Shown here: positions 1 through 11,406 of the stretch, in pieces
Numbering within the stretch: position 1 is the stretch's first letter
Layout of the letters: each line of letters starts with the position of its first letter
Assembly: GCF_000188695.1 (NCBI RefSeq)
Contig: NW_004754921.1
Span: 824,092-846,591, forward strand
Source: Salpingoeca rosetta
Taxonomy: Eukaryota > Opisthokonta > Choanoflagellata > Craspedida > Salpingoecidae
DNA: 22,500 nt
Direction: 5' to 3'
The notes under the pieces: model-generated
What the model saw: only the letters and a program-made list of their open reading frames with translations
Database searches by the model: none
What the model was told of the DNA's origin: nothing
Made by a program: the position numbers and the translations under genes

Positions 1-20
1 TGTGTGTGTGTGTGTGTGTG
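1..20. repeat. (TG)10 microsatellite
   Basis: Ten uninterrupted TG units at the window edge, in the MINDY-3 intron that ends at the acceptor CAG 103-105. The repeat probably extends beyond the window. Confidence 0.97.
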
Positions 21-105
21 CCGTGAGTTTGTGCACGTCAGTGAGCAACGATCCCATCACCGCACCTCTAACCATCACCATCACCACTATCACCGTCGTC
101 ACCAG

Positions 106-215
106 CCTTGACCGCCGTCTGGTGTCTGAGGAGAACGCCCGTCGAGCGTGCCCGCCGCATCTTCGCCGAATTCGACGCTGCCGGCAACGGGTTCATCGAG
201 GTCCGGGCACATTCA

Positions 216-286
<71 letters not shown>

Positions 287-1105
287 TGAGTGGTTGTCAC
301 CATGTCTGTGCGCGTGTGTGTACGTGTGCCTACCTCTCCATCTGTCTGCTCTATCGCCTATCCGCCTGTTCCAAGCGTTCCTTGCATGATTTCGGTGCCC
401 CCTCGCCTTCATCCCCTTCCCCCTTCACGTCTTCACTCCATGATGTGTGGTCTGGCAGGCGAAGCAGCTAGAAGCGCTGCTGGGTCGCTTGGACATCGAC
501 ACGTCCACAGAGAACGTCGTTCGCCTCTCTGAAGGTTGTGCACCAACAGACAGCTGCTGCATGGTGTCTGCTTTCACGTCATGTGTGGGTGTGTGGGTGG
601 GTGTGGGTGTGGGTGTGGGAGTGGGAGTGGCTGATGTCTCGCTTTGTGCTGGAGGCCTCACACTGCCTGACTCGCTGGTTCTGCTCTGTTCGTTGTCAGA
701 GATGGTGTCTGACGGGATCATCCTGTTACCACAATTCCTCAGCGTCCTCTATCCAAACGTACGTAGGCGCACTTGTGTGTGAGTGGAGGTACTTCTTGTT
801 CTCCCCTGCCGTTCGTTCATGTTCATGTACACCCCAAGGCATTTCTACCAGTGACTGCACACTCACGCACTTGTGATGCGTGTCAATGACAGCAAACAGC
901 CTCTGATGTGCCAAAGGAGTTTACTGTCTACTTCTACAATGGCATCGCAAAGCCGGGAGAACAGGTGCTTGAGATGCAGTGTGTTTTGTTGTGGGTGTGT
1001 GTTTGTGTTTGTGTGTTTTGTGGGTGTTTGGGTATTTGTGTGTGTGTGTGATGAGTGTTTGTGCGTATTTGTGTGTGTGTGTGTGTGTGCGTATTTGTGT
1101 GTGTA

Positions 1106-1178
<73 letters not shown>

Positions 1179-1389
1179 TGAGTGTTTGTGTAGTCTCTGC
1201 TCACCTTTCAAACTGCATTGTCGTTTCATCCACCACCCACCCTCACCCTGCTCACCTCCCCTCCCCCCCCCGCCTCCTCACCAACTGTGCATGCCTTGCT
1301 GATGTATGCGTGCAGATTTCATACCATCGTGGCGTGGCCAGATCAGACTCGCCGCGTGACTTTGGGCAGGTGGAACTGATGCAGGTGCG

Positions 1390-1421
<32 letters not shown>

Positions 1422-1485
1422 TTAACGGTGCATTCTGTCACGTGCGTCGTCGCTTGTTTGGCTGTGACTTTGCTCCGTGCATCTT

Positions 1486-1577
<92 letters not shown>

Positions 1578-1683
1578 GCACGCACACACACACACACAAC
1601 ACACAACGCGCATGCAGGTGTTATGGACCAAATGGGATCCCCTGTGTGTAAAGTGGGACGAGGGCAAGCCGTCCATCACCTAA
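106..1683 (+). CDS. MINDY3: MINDY-3-like lysine-48 deubiquitinase, C-terminal part (5' end outside window)
   Basis: MINDY-family proteases cut Lys48-linked polyubiquitin; MINDY-3 (FAM188A) carries an EF-hand-like insert near its C-terminus. Six exons are inferred: 106-200, 459-534, 700-758, 893-964, 1316-1384 and 1618-1683, with GT-AG borders and matching phases, ending in TAA. The order of recognisable pieces matches my memory of human MINDY-3: LTAVW, then the EF-hand segment ERARRIFAEFD..GNGFIE, then DGIILLPQFL, then EFTVYFYNG, and a C-terminus with TKW..KWDEGKPSIT. The catalytic Cys, and the His that in the family lies just before the 'LTV' strand, are upstream of the window, so activity cannot be judged. 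The EF-hand loop is degenerate (Ala at loop position 3, Gln at 12), so calcium binding is doubtful. Introns hold (TG)n or (CA)n tracts. The family call is strong; the weakest joins are exons 4 and 5, which rest on phase and composition. Confidence 0.88.
219..285. repeat. (TG)33 microsatellite
   Basis: Uninterrupted TG tract in the MINDY-3 intron 201-458, starting 18 bases after the donor. Confidence 0.98.
592..631. repeat. GTGGGTGT-type simple repeat
   Basis: Imperfect G-rich repeat of GTGGGTGTGG and GTGGGAGTGG units in the MINDY-3 intron 535-699. Its runs of three G could pair as a G-quadruplex in RNA. Confidence 0.8.
1108..1177. repeat. (TG)35 microsatellite
   Basis: Uninterrupted TG tract in the MINDY-3 intron 965-1315, preceded from about 978 by broken GTGTTTG and TG units. 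It is the complement of the CA tract at 1489-1572 in the next intron. Confidence 0.98.
1489..1572. repeat. (CA)42 microsatellite
   Basis: Uninterrupted CA tract, followed by CGCACG and short CA units to about 1607, in the last MINDY-3 intron 1385-1617. The intron also starts with (TTG)n at about 1394-1413. Confidence 0.98.
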
Positions 1684-1900
1684 TTGAGCCTGCTGCCTGT
1701 GTCTGCACCTTGCCTTGTCTGTGCCGCATGACGACCTGACGTGCCGCTGTTGCACTTGCCTGCACGTACGCGTTCCCCACTTTCCATGCAGCAAAGCAAA
1801 GCCAACACCAAGCAAGTCCGCACAAAACAAGCAAAGCAAGCAAGCAAGAAGGCACGTTTTGTTTGTGTTTGTGTTTTGCCACACAACAACAAAGCAAAAG
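1684..1900 (+). other. Short spacer between MINDY-3 stop and the next start
   Basis: Only 217 bases separate two genes on the same strand. It must contain the MINDY-3 polyadenylation site and the leader of the following gene. A possible leader acceptor TTTCCATGCAG lies at 1782-1792, followed by repeated AAGCAAGCAAG. No canonical TATA box or AATAAA is seen. Confidence 0.6.
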
Positions 1901-4120
1901 ATGGGGTGCGGCACGTCCACGTTGCGGCTTGAGTTGGATGCGGCGCAGACGGAGCTGCATGACACGCGCGCCCAGCTCGCCGAGACCACGGAGCACCTCA
2001 CTGGCACACAGCAGACTCTCTCAGCTCGAGAGACAGAGCTTCAAAGCGTCAGAACCCAGCTGGAGGCCATCAACGGCTCGGTGTGTGTGTGTGTCTGTGT
2101 GTGTGTGTCTGTCTGTCTGTATGTCTGCGTGCGTGGATATGTGTGCCTGTGTGTGTGTGTGCGCATGTGCGTGCTGTATGTCTGTCTGTCTGTCTGTATG
2201 TCTGCGTGCGTGGATATGTGTGCCTGCCTGTGTGTGTGCGCATGTGCGTGCTGTATGTCTGTCTGTATGTATGTATGTCTGCGTGCGTGGATATGTGTGC
2301 CTGCCTGTGTGTGTGCATGTCATTCCGTATGTATCTCCAAGTGCACTGCAAGATAGCAAAGTCTGCACCGTACTTGTCGTTGTCGCACTCTGCTTCGTTC
2401 AAGCAGCACTCACACGCACACGCACGCACTTCATCGGCTGGCGTTTCTTGCTTGTGCCTCGCTGCCTGTCTTCTACGCCCACACCAGAGCAAGGTCGGTT
2501 CAGGCACTTGCTGGCAAGAAGCTTGCCTGCAAGCAAGCCACTCAAACATCTGCTTCTGCTACGTGTGTGAATAAGTGTGTATGAGCTGCCCTTTCACGTC
2601 CAATCCTCTGCTTCACCGCGCGCACTGCACTCGTGCAACAACAGCAAGCCATCGCGGAACGGGATGCGGAGCTGCGCCGTGTCAAGGAAGCGCTCGACAA
2701 GTGCTCGCGTGACTTGCGCAGGTCTGTCCCCGAACCACACACAACATTGCAATATGCTCATGCGAGCATGCATTAGAGGCGTGATTGACATGATACCACG
2801 TTATGTTATGTTACACCATGCTTTGCGGATATGGGTTTTGCCATCTCTCTATCTTTCCACTGCGACTGCTGCACTTGCCACACTTGCTGTGCTTGCTTGC
2901 CCAAAAGTTGACTTGCGTTCCATGTCATTTGCCCTTCCAAGTGCTCACAGCACCTGCTCTCGCCTCGCATGCGACCGTCAGGACGGTGGATGAGATGGCG
3001 CTGTTGCAGGAGGAGCTCAACAGCCGCCGCGACGCCTTGCATGACAAGGACGCCAAACTCAACGGTGCGGCATACACCAGTTGAATACAATCAAGTGCTC
3101 ATGATACTGCAAGCTCGCCCTGTCATCCATCGTGTGTCAACCCAGCAACCCGTGCTTTCTCTTACATATCCAGCAGCCACTTGCATGCTCACTCGCACCC
3201 CTTCTGTTGCTTCCCCCTCCCCCTGGTCTCCCTAATCTTCTCATGCATCACCTTGTAGAAGCCAACTCCAACTTGAAGGTAGCCCAGGATGAGCTGTCAA
3301 AGTGGTACCGGAAGACGCTGCAGAAAGAAAAGGAGGTGCGATTGCGAGATGACATGCCAAGCGAGCATGCCTCTCCTGCATTAATGGCTGCAGGGACCGA
3401 TAGGACTGCCTGCGCAGCCTAGCCAGCTGCATGTCTTGTCTGGTGGTCTGTTGCCTCACACGCTCCGTCTCCCTGAGCCTTCCATGTGCTTCTACCTCCT
3501 TTCATCCTCTTCTGCGCTTGCACATCTCATGCCTTCTTGCACGCTGACAGATGGAGACACTGCAGCAGCAGCACGATGGCTTGCAGCAGCAGTTTGACCA
3601 AATTGCAAACCGAAAGCTCATGGTCTTGACGGAGCAGGGGCACGTGTTTGAGCTGGGCAGCGGAAGTGGCAGCAAACCAGGATCGCGACGGCACAGCACA
3701 TCTCTGTCATCATCGAACCTCAGGCGCGCCTCAGCGTCCAGTCGACGTGAGTCTTTTCTTCGCTGTGTGTGCGTGTGCGTGTCTGTCTGTGTTGTCTGTA
3801 TGTCTGTGTTATCTGTGTGTCTGTTTGTTTGTGTCTGTTTGTGTGTGTCTGTGTGTTTGTGTGCGTCTGTGTTGTCTGTGTTTGTGTTGTGGCCGTGCTT
3901 GCATGCAGCTGTTTTCGGTCCCTAAGACACCCATCCTTCTCAATGCAGAACGCTCCACCAGGCCGTTCTTCCCAACACCTCCCACATGTTTACTTTGTGC
4001 CTCACCCCATTTCCAACCTTCCAACAACCACTGTTCCTACTGTTCTGCCACGCCGTAGCGGCATCAAAGGCAAAGGCGGCTCGCAGCCTGAGCTCGGGCT
4101 CCATTGCCGTCGCTTCCTAG
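1901..4120 (+). CDS. N-myristoylated coiled-coil protein, 224 residues, six exons
   Basis: I do not recognise the family. Inferred exons are 1901-2080, 2645-2721, 2982-3064, 3259-3335, 3551-3746 and 4059-4120; they total 675 bases and stay in frame to TAG. The N-terminus MGCGTS fits the N-myristoylation signal (Gly2, Ser6) with Cys3 available for palmitoylation. Residues about 7-150 are charged heptad-like helix (ELDAAQTELHDTRAQLAET; ERDAELRRVKEALDK; LLQEELNSRRDALHDKDAKL), so a coiled coil is likely. The last 50 residues are Ser/Arg-rich with RRHS and RRAS motifs that suit basophilic kinases. Lipid at one end and a basic phosphorylatable tail at the other suggest reversible membrane binding, but this is inference. 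The start lies only 217 bases after the MINDY-3 stop. The last exon is the least certain: another acceptor at 3948 would give a different C-terminus. Confidence 0.75.
2081..2325. repeat. 77-bp minisatellite, three copies, in a TG/TCTG-rich intron
   Basis: After a GT run at the donor, a unit containing TGTCTGCGTGCGTGGATATG is present three times. The shared GCGTGGATAT begins at 2131, 2208 and 2285, exactly 77 bases apart each time. Copies differ by a few TCTG or TATG units. It lies in intron 1 (2081-2644) of the MGCGTS coiled-coil gene. Confidence 0.92.
3761..3890. repeat. Imperfect TG/TCTG/TTTG repeat
   Basis: Degenerate GTGTCTGT and TTTGTG units in the last intron (3747-4058) of the MGCGTS coiled-coil gene. 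It shows the sense-strand TG orientation of the first intron. Confidence 0.85.
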
Positions 4121-4612
4121 CCTTCCGACACACCATGACCTTATGAATGACCTCAACACCGGATATGCTCGTCAGCCACCCCGTCCGCAACCAATGCTGG
4201 AGGAGGAACCGTCCCAAGATCCAAGCAACAAGCAATTGACCATTTCTTGACCTCTCACACAGCTCTCTCCCAAAGCCATGCTGTGTTGTGTTGCCTGCTT
4301 GTTCGCTTTGTGTTCGTTTTGCGACCCTATACCGTTACCAAGCAAGTCTTCTTGAACTCTGCTTTCACTTCCTTCATTTGCTCGCATGCTCTTTGTTTAC
4401 ATTCCTCGACCTTGTCATGGTTGACAATCTGTCTGATACTACATGCATTGCAAATTCACAAACAAACATTGCAAAGACACAACCACAATCGTCAAGAAAC
4501 ACACGCACACACCCGCGGCCAAGTTAACACACACACACACACACACACACACAGGCATTGCCTAATTTATGCGCAGACAAAAACACTCACATGCACACAG
4601 CCACAGCAGCCG
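4121..4612. other. Convergent 3' spacer
   Basis: No gene seen. It lies between the stop of the + strand coiled-coil gene and the stop of the - strand PPR-like gene, so it should hold both 3' UTRs. It contains the (CA)n tract at 4526-4553. No AATAAA was found on either strand near the gene ends. Confidence 0.7.
4526..4553. repeat. (AC)14 microsatellite
   Basis: Uninterrupted AC tract downstream of the PPR-like gene's stop, reading as TG in that gene's sense. Confidence 0.96.
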
Positions 4613-6514
<1,902 letters not shown>

Positions 6515-6527
6515 GCCCTGCGAGGTG

Positions 6528-6530
<3 letters not shown>

Positions 6531-6561
<31 letters not shown>

Positions 6562-6595
6562 TGTGTGCTCGTGTGTGTGTGTGTGTGTGTGTGTG
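6531..6595. repeat. Two (GT)n tracts split by CTGTGTGCTC
   Basis: GT runs 6531-6560 and 6571-6595. They lie just upstream of the PPR-like start and read as CA in that gene's sense, ending a few bases before a CAG acceptor at 6518-6520. Confidence 0.96.
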
Positions 6596-7862
6596 CGCGC
6601 TGCGAGACTCGTGGTGGAGATCCGGAGGCCGCCGCTGGCTGCTGGTCCCAACAGCATGAAATGGCTCAGAGGTGGATCGTGACGAACTCGCTAAAAGTGC
6701 ATCACACCACAGTGTTTGTGTCACGTTCCCAAGTAGATTCGATGCAATCTTGCACCTGACATTCCTTCGCTTCCCAACGCGCCTCGTTTGGCTTGCTTGT
6801 GCGTTGTTCGATGTGATCAGCGGAGCGGAAGACGCACAACACAACAACAAAACCCAGCCAGGCAACCAACCAACACACGACAGAGTGCAAGGTTGAGTGT
6901 GGCGAGTTGAAAGCCGAAGGTGCGTGTAGTGTGTAGTGTTGTGTGGTGGTGGTGGTGTTGTTTGGATGCGATCTTCATCATCTTGTGCTTCTTTTGCTTC
7001 TTCTTGCGACTTGCGTTGTATTCCTTCTTTTTGTTCCTCCACGCTGCTTGTCGTGACCCGAGCCCGTTGTCAGTTTCTTCTTGCCCCTGGCTCACTTCTT
7101 GCTTGGCTTTGTGAGGCGGATCCCTTTCCCTCCGCCTGCTTTCCGCCCCAAGCATCAAGTGGTGTGGACCCAACCTTTGGTCATCTTTTTTTTTCCTCCT
7201 CCTGTCTCCTTTCCTTTCTCCTCGTTTCTCCTCGTATGCGCTCACCCACATACCCCACGCACACAATACGCAAACACACACACACACAACACGCGTATTC
7301 GGAACAGCGATTCGTCCCCAATTCCTGCGGCGTCACCAACCATCAAAGAACAACCAACCTCTCAACGACGAACAACGCCATCAAGGTAAGAGAGAATGTG
7401 TGTGCGTGTGCGTGACAAGGCTGACAAGCGACAAAAGGGAAAGGGAAAGCAGTCGCCTGCAACACTGCTGCGCTATTACTCCTCGCCATCCAACCAACAA
7501 CACCGCTCGCGCTCACTTAGGCTCACTCCACACACCAACACCACCTCTCTTTCGCTTCCCGTGTAGATTGCTCGGTGTTGGTTTGTGGTAGGGCTCGCTC
7601 ATTGCTCCTCCCTGTCGTCGTCGCCGTCGTGGTAGTGTCGTGATTTTCATTCGCCTTTGTCCGCGCGTGCGTGCCGATACTGCACTCAATCAACGAAGCA
7701 CACCACCAAACTCCGATTCACGTGAGCGGTTGCCGACTGTCAACCAATTGTGCATGGGGTGGAGGGGATTGGGTGGGAGGTGCGGTTGTTGTCGTTGTCG
7801 TTTGTCGTTATCGTCTTCCATGTGTGGCGTTGACAAACTGGTTGGGAAGATTGCGGTCGATG

Positions 7863-7975
7863 TGCGTTTGTGTGTGTGCGTATGCGTGTGTGTATGTGTG
7901 TGCGTGTGTGTGCCTGTGTGCCTGTGTGTGTGTGTGTGCGTGCGTGCGTGCGTGTGTGTGCGTGTGTGTGGGTGT
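7863..7975. repeat. TG/GCGTG simple repeat
   Basis: Imperfect TGTGTGCGTG repeat inside the proposed 5' UTR intron of the ankyrin gene. It is complementary in character to the CA/CGCA tract at 8083-8171. Confidence 0.93.
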
Positions 7976-8082
7976 GTTCAAAGCATCGAGTGCTCGTGAT
8001 GATGTGCATCCTTGTATGCCGCCGTACTCTATCTTTTCTCTGCTTGTGCTTGTTTGGCAACAAAAGCATCGACTGTGCCTCA

Positions 8083-8117
8083 CACACGCACACACTCGCA
8101 CACGCACACGCACACAC

Positions 8118-8171
<54 letters not shown>
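8083..8171. repeat. CA/CGCA simple repeat
   Basis: CACACGCACAC units, then an uninterrupted CA run 8123-8171, near the acceptor of the proposed 5' UTR intron. Confidence 0.95.
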
Positions 8172-8174
<3 letters not shown>

Positions 8175-8229
8175 TCTCTCCTCCACACCTGTCAACAGCA
8201 AGCACTCAGGACACAACAGCAACAAGAGC

Positions 8230-9757
8230 ATGGGATGCGGTCCAAGCAAGAGCGCGGCCATCCACCCGTCTGGGCCTGCACCCAAGAAGGCGGTGCCCAC
8301 CCCAACACAGGTGCAGCCCAGCGCACATCGTAGCAAGGGTGAGTGGCTCATTAACCTCGTCGCAACCATCTGCGCCCCATCAAACAGCAAAACCAACAGC
8401 AGCAATGCCAGCAGCAGCAGCAGCCACAACTCTGTCGCACAAGGCGCAATACAACAGCCACAGCAGGAGCAGGCGAGCCGAGTAACGGTTGCGGAGCTGT
8501 CATCCGCGCTCCAACGGGCAGAGGTTGCCGCCGCCGTCAACTTTGTGTCGCCGCAAGGGACGAGCAGCCTTGGCGTGGCATGTGCTCATGGACATGCCGG
8601 GGTGGTGCAAGTACTGCTGCGGCACGGTGCGGATCCCAACGTGCTCTTGCACAACTCCAACACAGCCGCTCACGTGGCAGCGGCTAGCGGCAATGCAGGT
8701 GTGCTCTTCCTCCTTATCGAGGCCGGCGCACAGCTCGGCACGCGCAACAGCAGTGGCCACACGGTACAGCAGACGGCCCAACATGCGCTGGCAGAACTTC
8801 AGGGCATCCACGTCGACGACAGCGCGCTGTGCAGCAAACACCAGCAGCAGTGGCAGGCCTGTCTACGAGACATCTTCCTGACAAACTGGGCAGTCGATGC
8901 GCGACACGCGCTTGAGCTGTGTGGCCGTGGATCCAACGCGTCATCCTCATCACCGTGCCCGTCTTCCTCCTTTGAATCCACGCACGACAGCCGCGCCGAC
9001 GACCACCCGCTCCCACACCACCACCACCACCACCACCACCACCACCACAACGACAACAACAACACCTACAACAGCAGAAGCAACAACAACAACAGCAGCA
9101 CCGCTCGTACGGGCAACGACGATGATGACACAGATGCTCACACAACGACAACAACAGCGAACCCCACAGTAGCAGCAGAAACAACACGGGAGGAGGTTGC
9201 AGTACACAAAGACAGGGTCAGCGTGGACGCAACTGCGAGTCTGAGTTCGCGACAGGGGTCAGACCTGCACCCACGCGATAGCTTTGATGTCTCGGGGCAA
9301 TCGTCCCAGGTGTCGTTGGGGGTGCCCCGTGCACAGGATCGACAGCAGAGCATGGAGGACCTGAGCAGCCAGTTTTCCGCAAGCGTTGCGCTGGGTGCAG
9401 GCCACGTCTCCTCCGACCACGCCGCCGCCACCACCGCCAGCACGTCTGACGCAGAACCACCACAACAACAACAACAGCAGCAGGCGGAACAGCGGCCCGG
9501 GTCGTCGTCGCGTGTATCGAGCTCGGTGCTGCGCCCACGGCAGATCCTCGTGTCCACGCCTGCATCGGCATCGTCGTCGTCAACAGCACGCGTGAATGCA
9601 CCACACGCACAGGCGGACTTGCTGGAGGACCTGTTTGCGCTCACCAACACGCTGCTTGGCGTGTGCCACAAGGAGATGTACATGAAACATGACAGCGGCT
9701 TTGTCACCGAGGACATGGGTAGTGAAGATGGCGACAACCACCACAACCACCACCACC

Positions 9758-9795
<38 letters not shown>

Positions 9796-10287
9796 CGCGG
9801 TGCAGCTAACAACAACGGCGGCAGCGGCAGCAGGAACAACGGCAACAGTGCGGTGGGCACGAAGACACTGCAAGTGCCTGGGTCAAGTAGCACGGATGAT
9901 GGCGTGCCCACCTCTGCCGTGCGGCGCGCGCTGCGGGATGTGGTCTATTACAACCGCATGCTCATGGAGTTTGTGCCGTGGCGGCTCACCTCTGAGGAAG
10001 TGTCTGTGCTGGGGAGTGCGGACTGGGTGACTGTGCGTGCGATGGCCGCGTCCCACCACCTACGCCTGGTGCGAGCCGTGGCTTCGTGGTGCTGTGCATT
10101 GCATGACATTCAGCAGCACTGTGGCGTTTGCGTTGCCTCGCCGTCTGGTGCAAAGCAGACAAAGACAGTCCGCGCGGCCGAGGCGACACCGTCCGCCGTC
10201 TCCGAGGCAGGAAGGCGGGTGTCCATTCTTGATTTGGAGCACACGTGGTGTGCCCTCATGTTGTATGATTCCCTCGTCTCGCACTAG
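8230..10287 (+). CDS. N-myristoylated ankyrin-repeat protein with His, Asn and Gln tracts, 685 residues
   Basis: One open frame. The ATG at 8230 is chosen because it begins MGCGPSKS, a good N-myristoylation signal with a neighbouring Cys; the frame upstream is only repeat-derived Cys-Val and His-Thr. Residues about 85-200 hold two to three ankyrin repeats (SLGVACAHGHAGVVQVLLRH; HVAAASGNAGVLFLLIEAGA). The middle is low complexity: a His run near residue 262, Asn-rich stretches, and a (CAA)n-coded Gln run near 510. Two folded-looking segments remain, about 457-485 (LLEDLFALTNTLLGVCHKEM) and about 560-630 (VVYYNRMLMEFVPWRLTSEE and the following helices), neither of which I recognise. Expected role: a membrane-attached scaffold binding partners through ankyrin repeats. 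A 5' UTR intron 7386-8198 is likely. The gene shares a divergent upstream region with the PPR-like gene. Confidence 0.85.
9013..9110 (+). repeat. CAC/CAA trinucleotide tract (His- and Asn-coding)
   Basis: CAC repeats give a His run and the following ACAACA repeats give Asn-rich sequence in the ankyrin-gene frame. Confidence 0.92.
9759..9797 (+). repeat. (CAA)13 tract coding for poly-Gln
   Basis: Uninterrupted CAA units read as Gln in the ankyrin gene. It is the same ACA-type microsatellite as the poly-Asn tract of the PPR-like gene, read in another frame. Confidence 0.93.
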
Positions 10288-11292
10288 CTGCGCAGACATG
10301 TCGTGATATTGCCACGCGGTCCCCTTGATTCCATCAACCTGTTGCTTTGATCGTGCGTGGCTTAGCCCGCGTTTGTTGCCATGCTTTTCTTGTTTTTCCT
10401 TTCTGAATTGACATGGGCGTTTTTCCCTCGCAGCTCACTTCCGCTTCTGCTTCACCTTCCTGGCCACAATTGCTTTGCCCCTCCACACCTCTGCATGATA
10501 TTGTTAATGTTAATGTGTCGCTTCGTTTTTTTTCACTACGCTTGTTCCTGCACGGAGTGATGTGACGTGATGTGACACCTCGCCTCTTGTGCTGGCCTTG
10601 TTGACGTGAGGGAGTGCTGGCTCGCCTGTGTTGCTGCGGCGTGTTGTTTCGTCGCGTGCGCTTCGGATCGTGGTGCGCAGTCTGAAGTGCAGCAGCCAAC
10701 CATCATATCCATCGCTCACAGCACAACAGCACGCTCTCCCTCTCTCTCTCGCTTCTGCTTGTGTGTGTGTGTGGTTTTGTGTGCGATGCGACATCAAATG
10801 AAGATGTAAACAATTTTCGCTCAACCCTGTGATTGGGCATATTTTCCATCGATTATCCACTGCGCATATCTACGACTCGCACGGCGTTGGCTTGTGGTGG
10901 ATAGTGTGTCGTGCCTTTTTCTTCTCCACAGCATGTGAGTGCCTCAGCGTGGCGGATATGGCTGCGTGCTTGTGTCTGTATGCGCGTCTGTATCTGTGTC
11001 TCTGTGTATGTGTATGCGTCTGTATCTGTGTCTCCGTGCCTGTGTATGCCTTTGTCCGTGTCTGTGTGTCTATGTGTGAGTGTGAGTACGGTGTGGTGTG
11101 TGCTGTTTGCACGCCACGGAAGAAAAACACTCGCCTTGTAAGCCGCATATCCACTCCCACACACATGTACAACCACACCCAACTTACTCACGAGCCTTGT
11201 CGTGCTCGCTTTGCTTTGCGGTAGACCTGCACCGCTTCGGTCGACCCTTGTCTCCCTTTGCTTCGCTTCGTCGCAACCAACAACCAGTCATC
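10288..11292. other. 3' UTR of ankyrin gene and upstream region of RPS28
   Basis: No gene supported over 1.0 kb. Contents: T-rich stretches near 10380-10540, GTGTGTGTGT at 10759-10770, an inverted CCAAT-like TGATTGGG at 10831, TGTATCTGTGTC-type repeats 10975-11070, and a pyrimidine-rich leader just before the RPS28 ATG. Confidence 0.6.
11235..11275 (+). promoter_or_regulatory. Pyrimidine-rich leader of RPS28
   Basis: CCCTTGTCTCCCTTTGCTTCGC-like sequence about 25-55 bases before the ATG. Pyrimidine tracts near the start of transcription are common in ribosomal protein genes, but no start site can be placed from sequence alone. Confidence 0.25.
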
Positions 11293-11341
11293 ATGGATGA
11301 GCAGCCCGAAAAGCTCGCCAGGGTACGTGCGCCTCGTGCGC

Positions 11342-11406
<65 letters not shown>

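Larger units (their letters stand above)
7386..8198 (+). other. Probable 5' UTR intron of the ankyrin gene
   Basis: A near-consensus donor (AAG|GTAAGA) at 7386 and an acceptor (CCTGTCAACAG) ending at 8198, 31 bases before the ATG, bound an 813-base stretch. It contains a TG arm and a CA arm. The splice is inferred, not shown; another donor could be used. Confidence 0.45.
6515..8229. other. Divergent upstream region of the PPR-like and ankyrin genes
   Basis: No coding sequence is supported over 1.7 kb. It contains TG tracts 6531-6560 and 6571-6595 next to the PPR-like start, a pyrimidine-rich stretch about 7185-7235, a strong donor-like AAG|GTAAGA at 7386, a TG/GCGTG tract (7863-7975), a CA tract (8083-8171), and an acceptor CAG at 8196-8198. 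Bidirectional promoter activity is expected from the layout only. Confidence 0.6.

Noticed and set aside
2..471. Open frames coding runs of Cys-Val or His-Thr in this and many other places
   Set aside because: They are translations of TG/CA microsatellite, which has no stop codon in any frame; they cover introns of identified genes and have no conserved content.
2081..2325. CRISPR-like array
   Set aside because: The 77-bp units are contiguous tandem copies without unique spacers, in an intron of a eukaryotic gene.
3948..4058. Alternative last exon of the MGCGTS gene giving a CxxC...CxxC tail
   Set aside because: The acceptor at about 3948 is in frame and makes a zinc-finger-like tail (CLLC and CSYC), but the exon from 4059 continues the Ser/Ala/Lys composition of exon 5 and has a better pyrimidine-rich lead-in. 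Kept only as a possible isoform.
7870..8229. N-terminal extension of the ankyrin frame upstream of 8230
   Set aside because: It is repeat-derived Cys-Val and His-Thr sequence; the MGCGPS start and the preceding acceptor explain the locus better.
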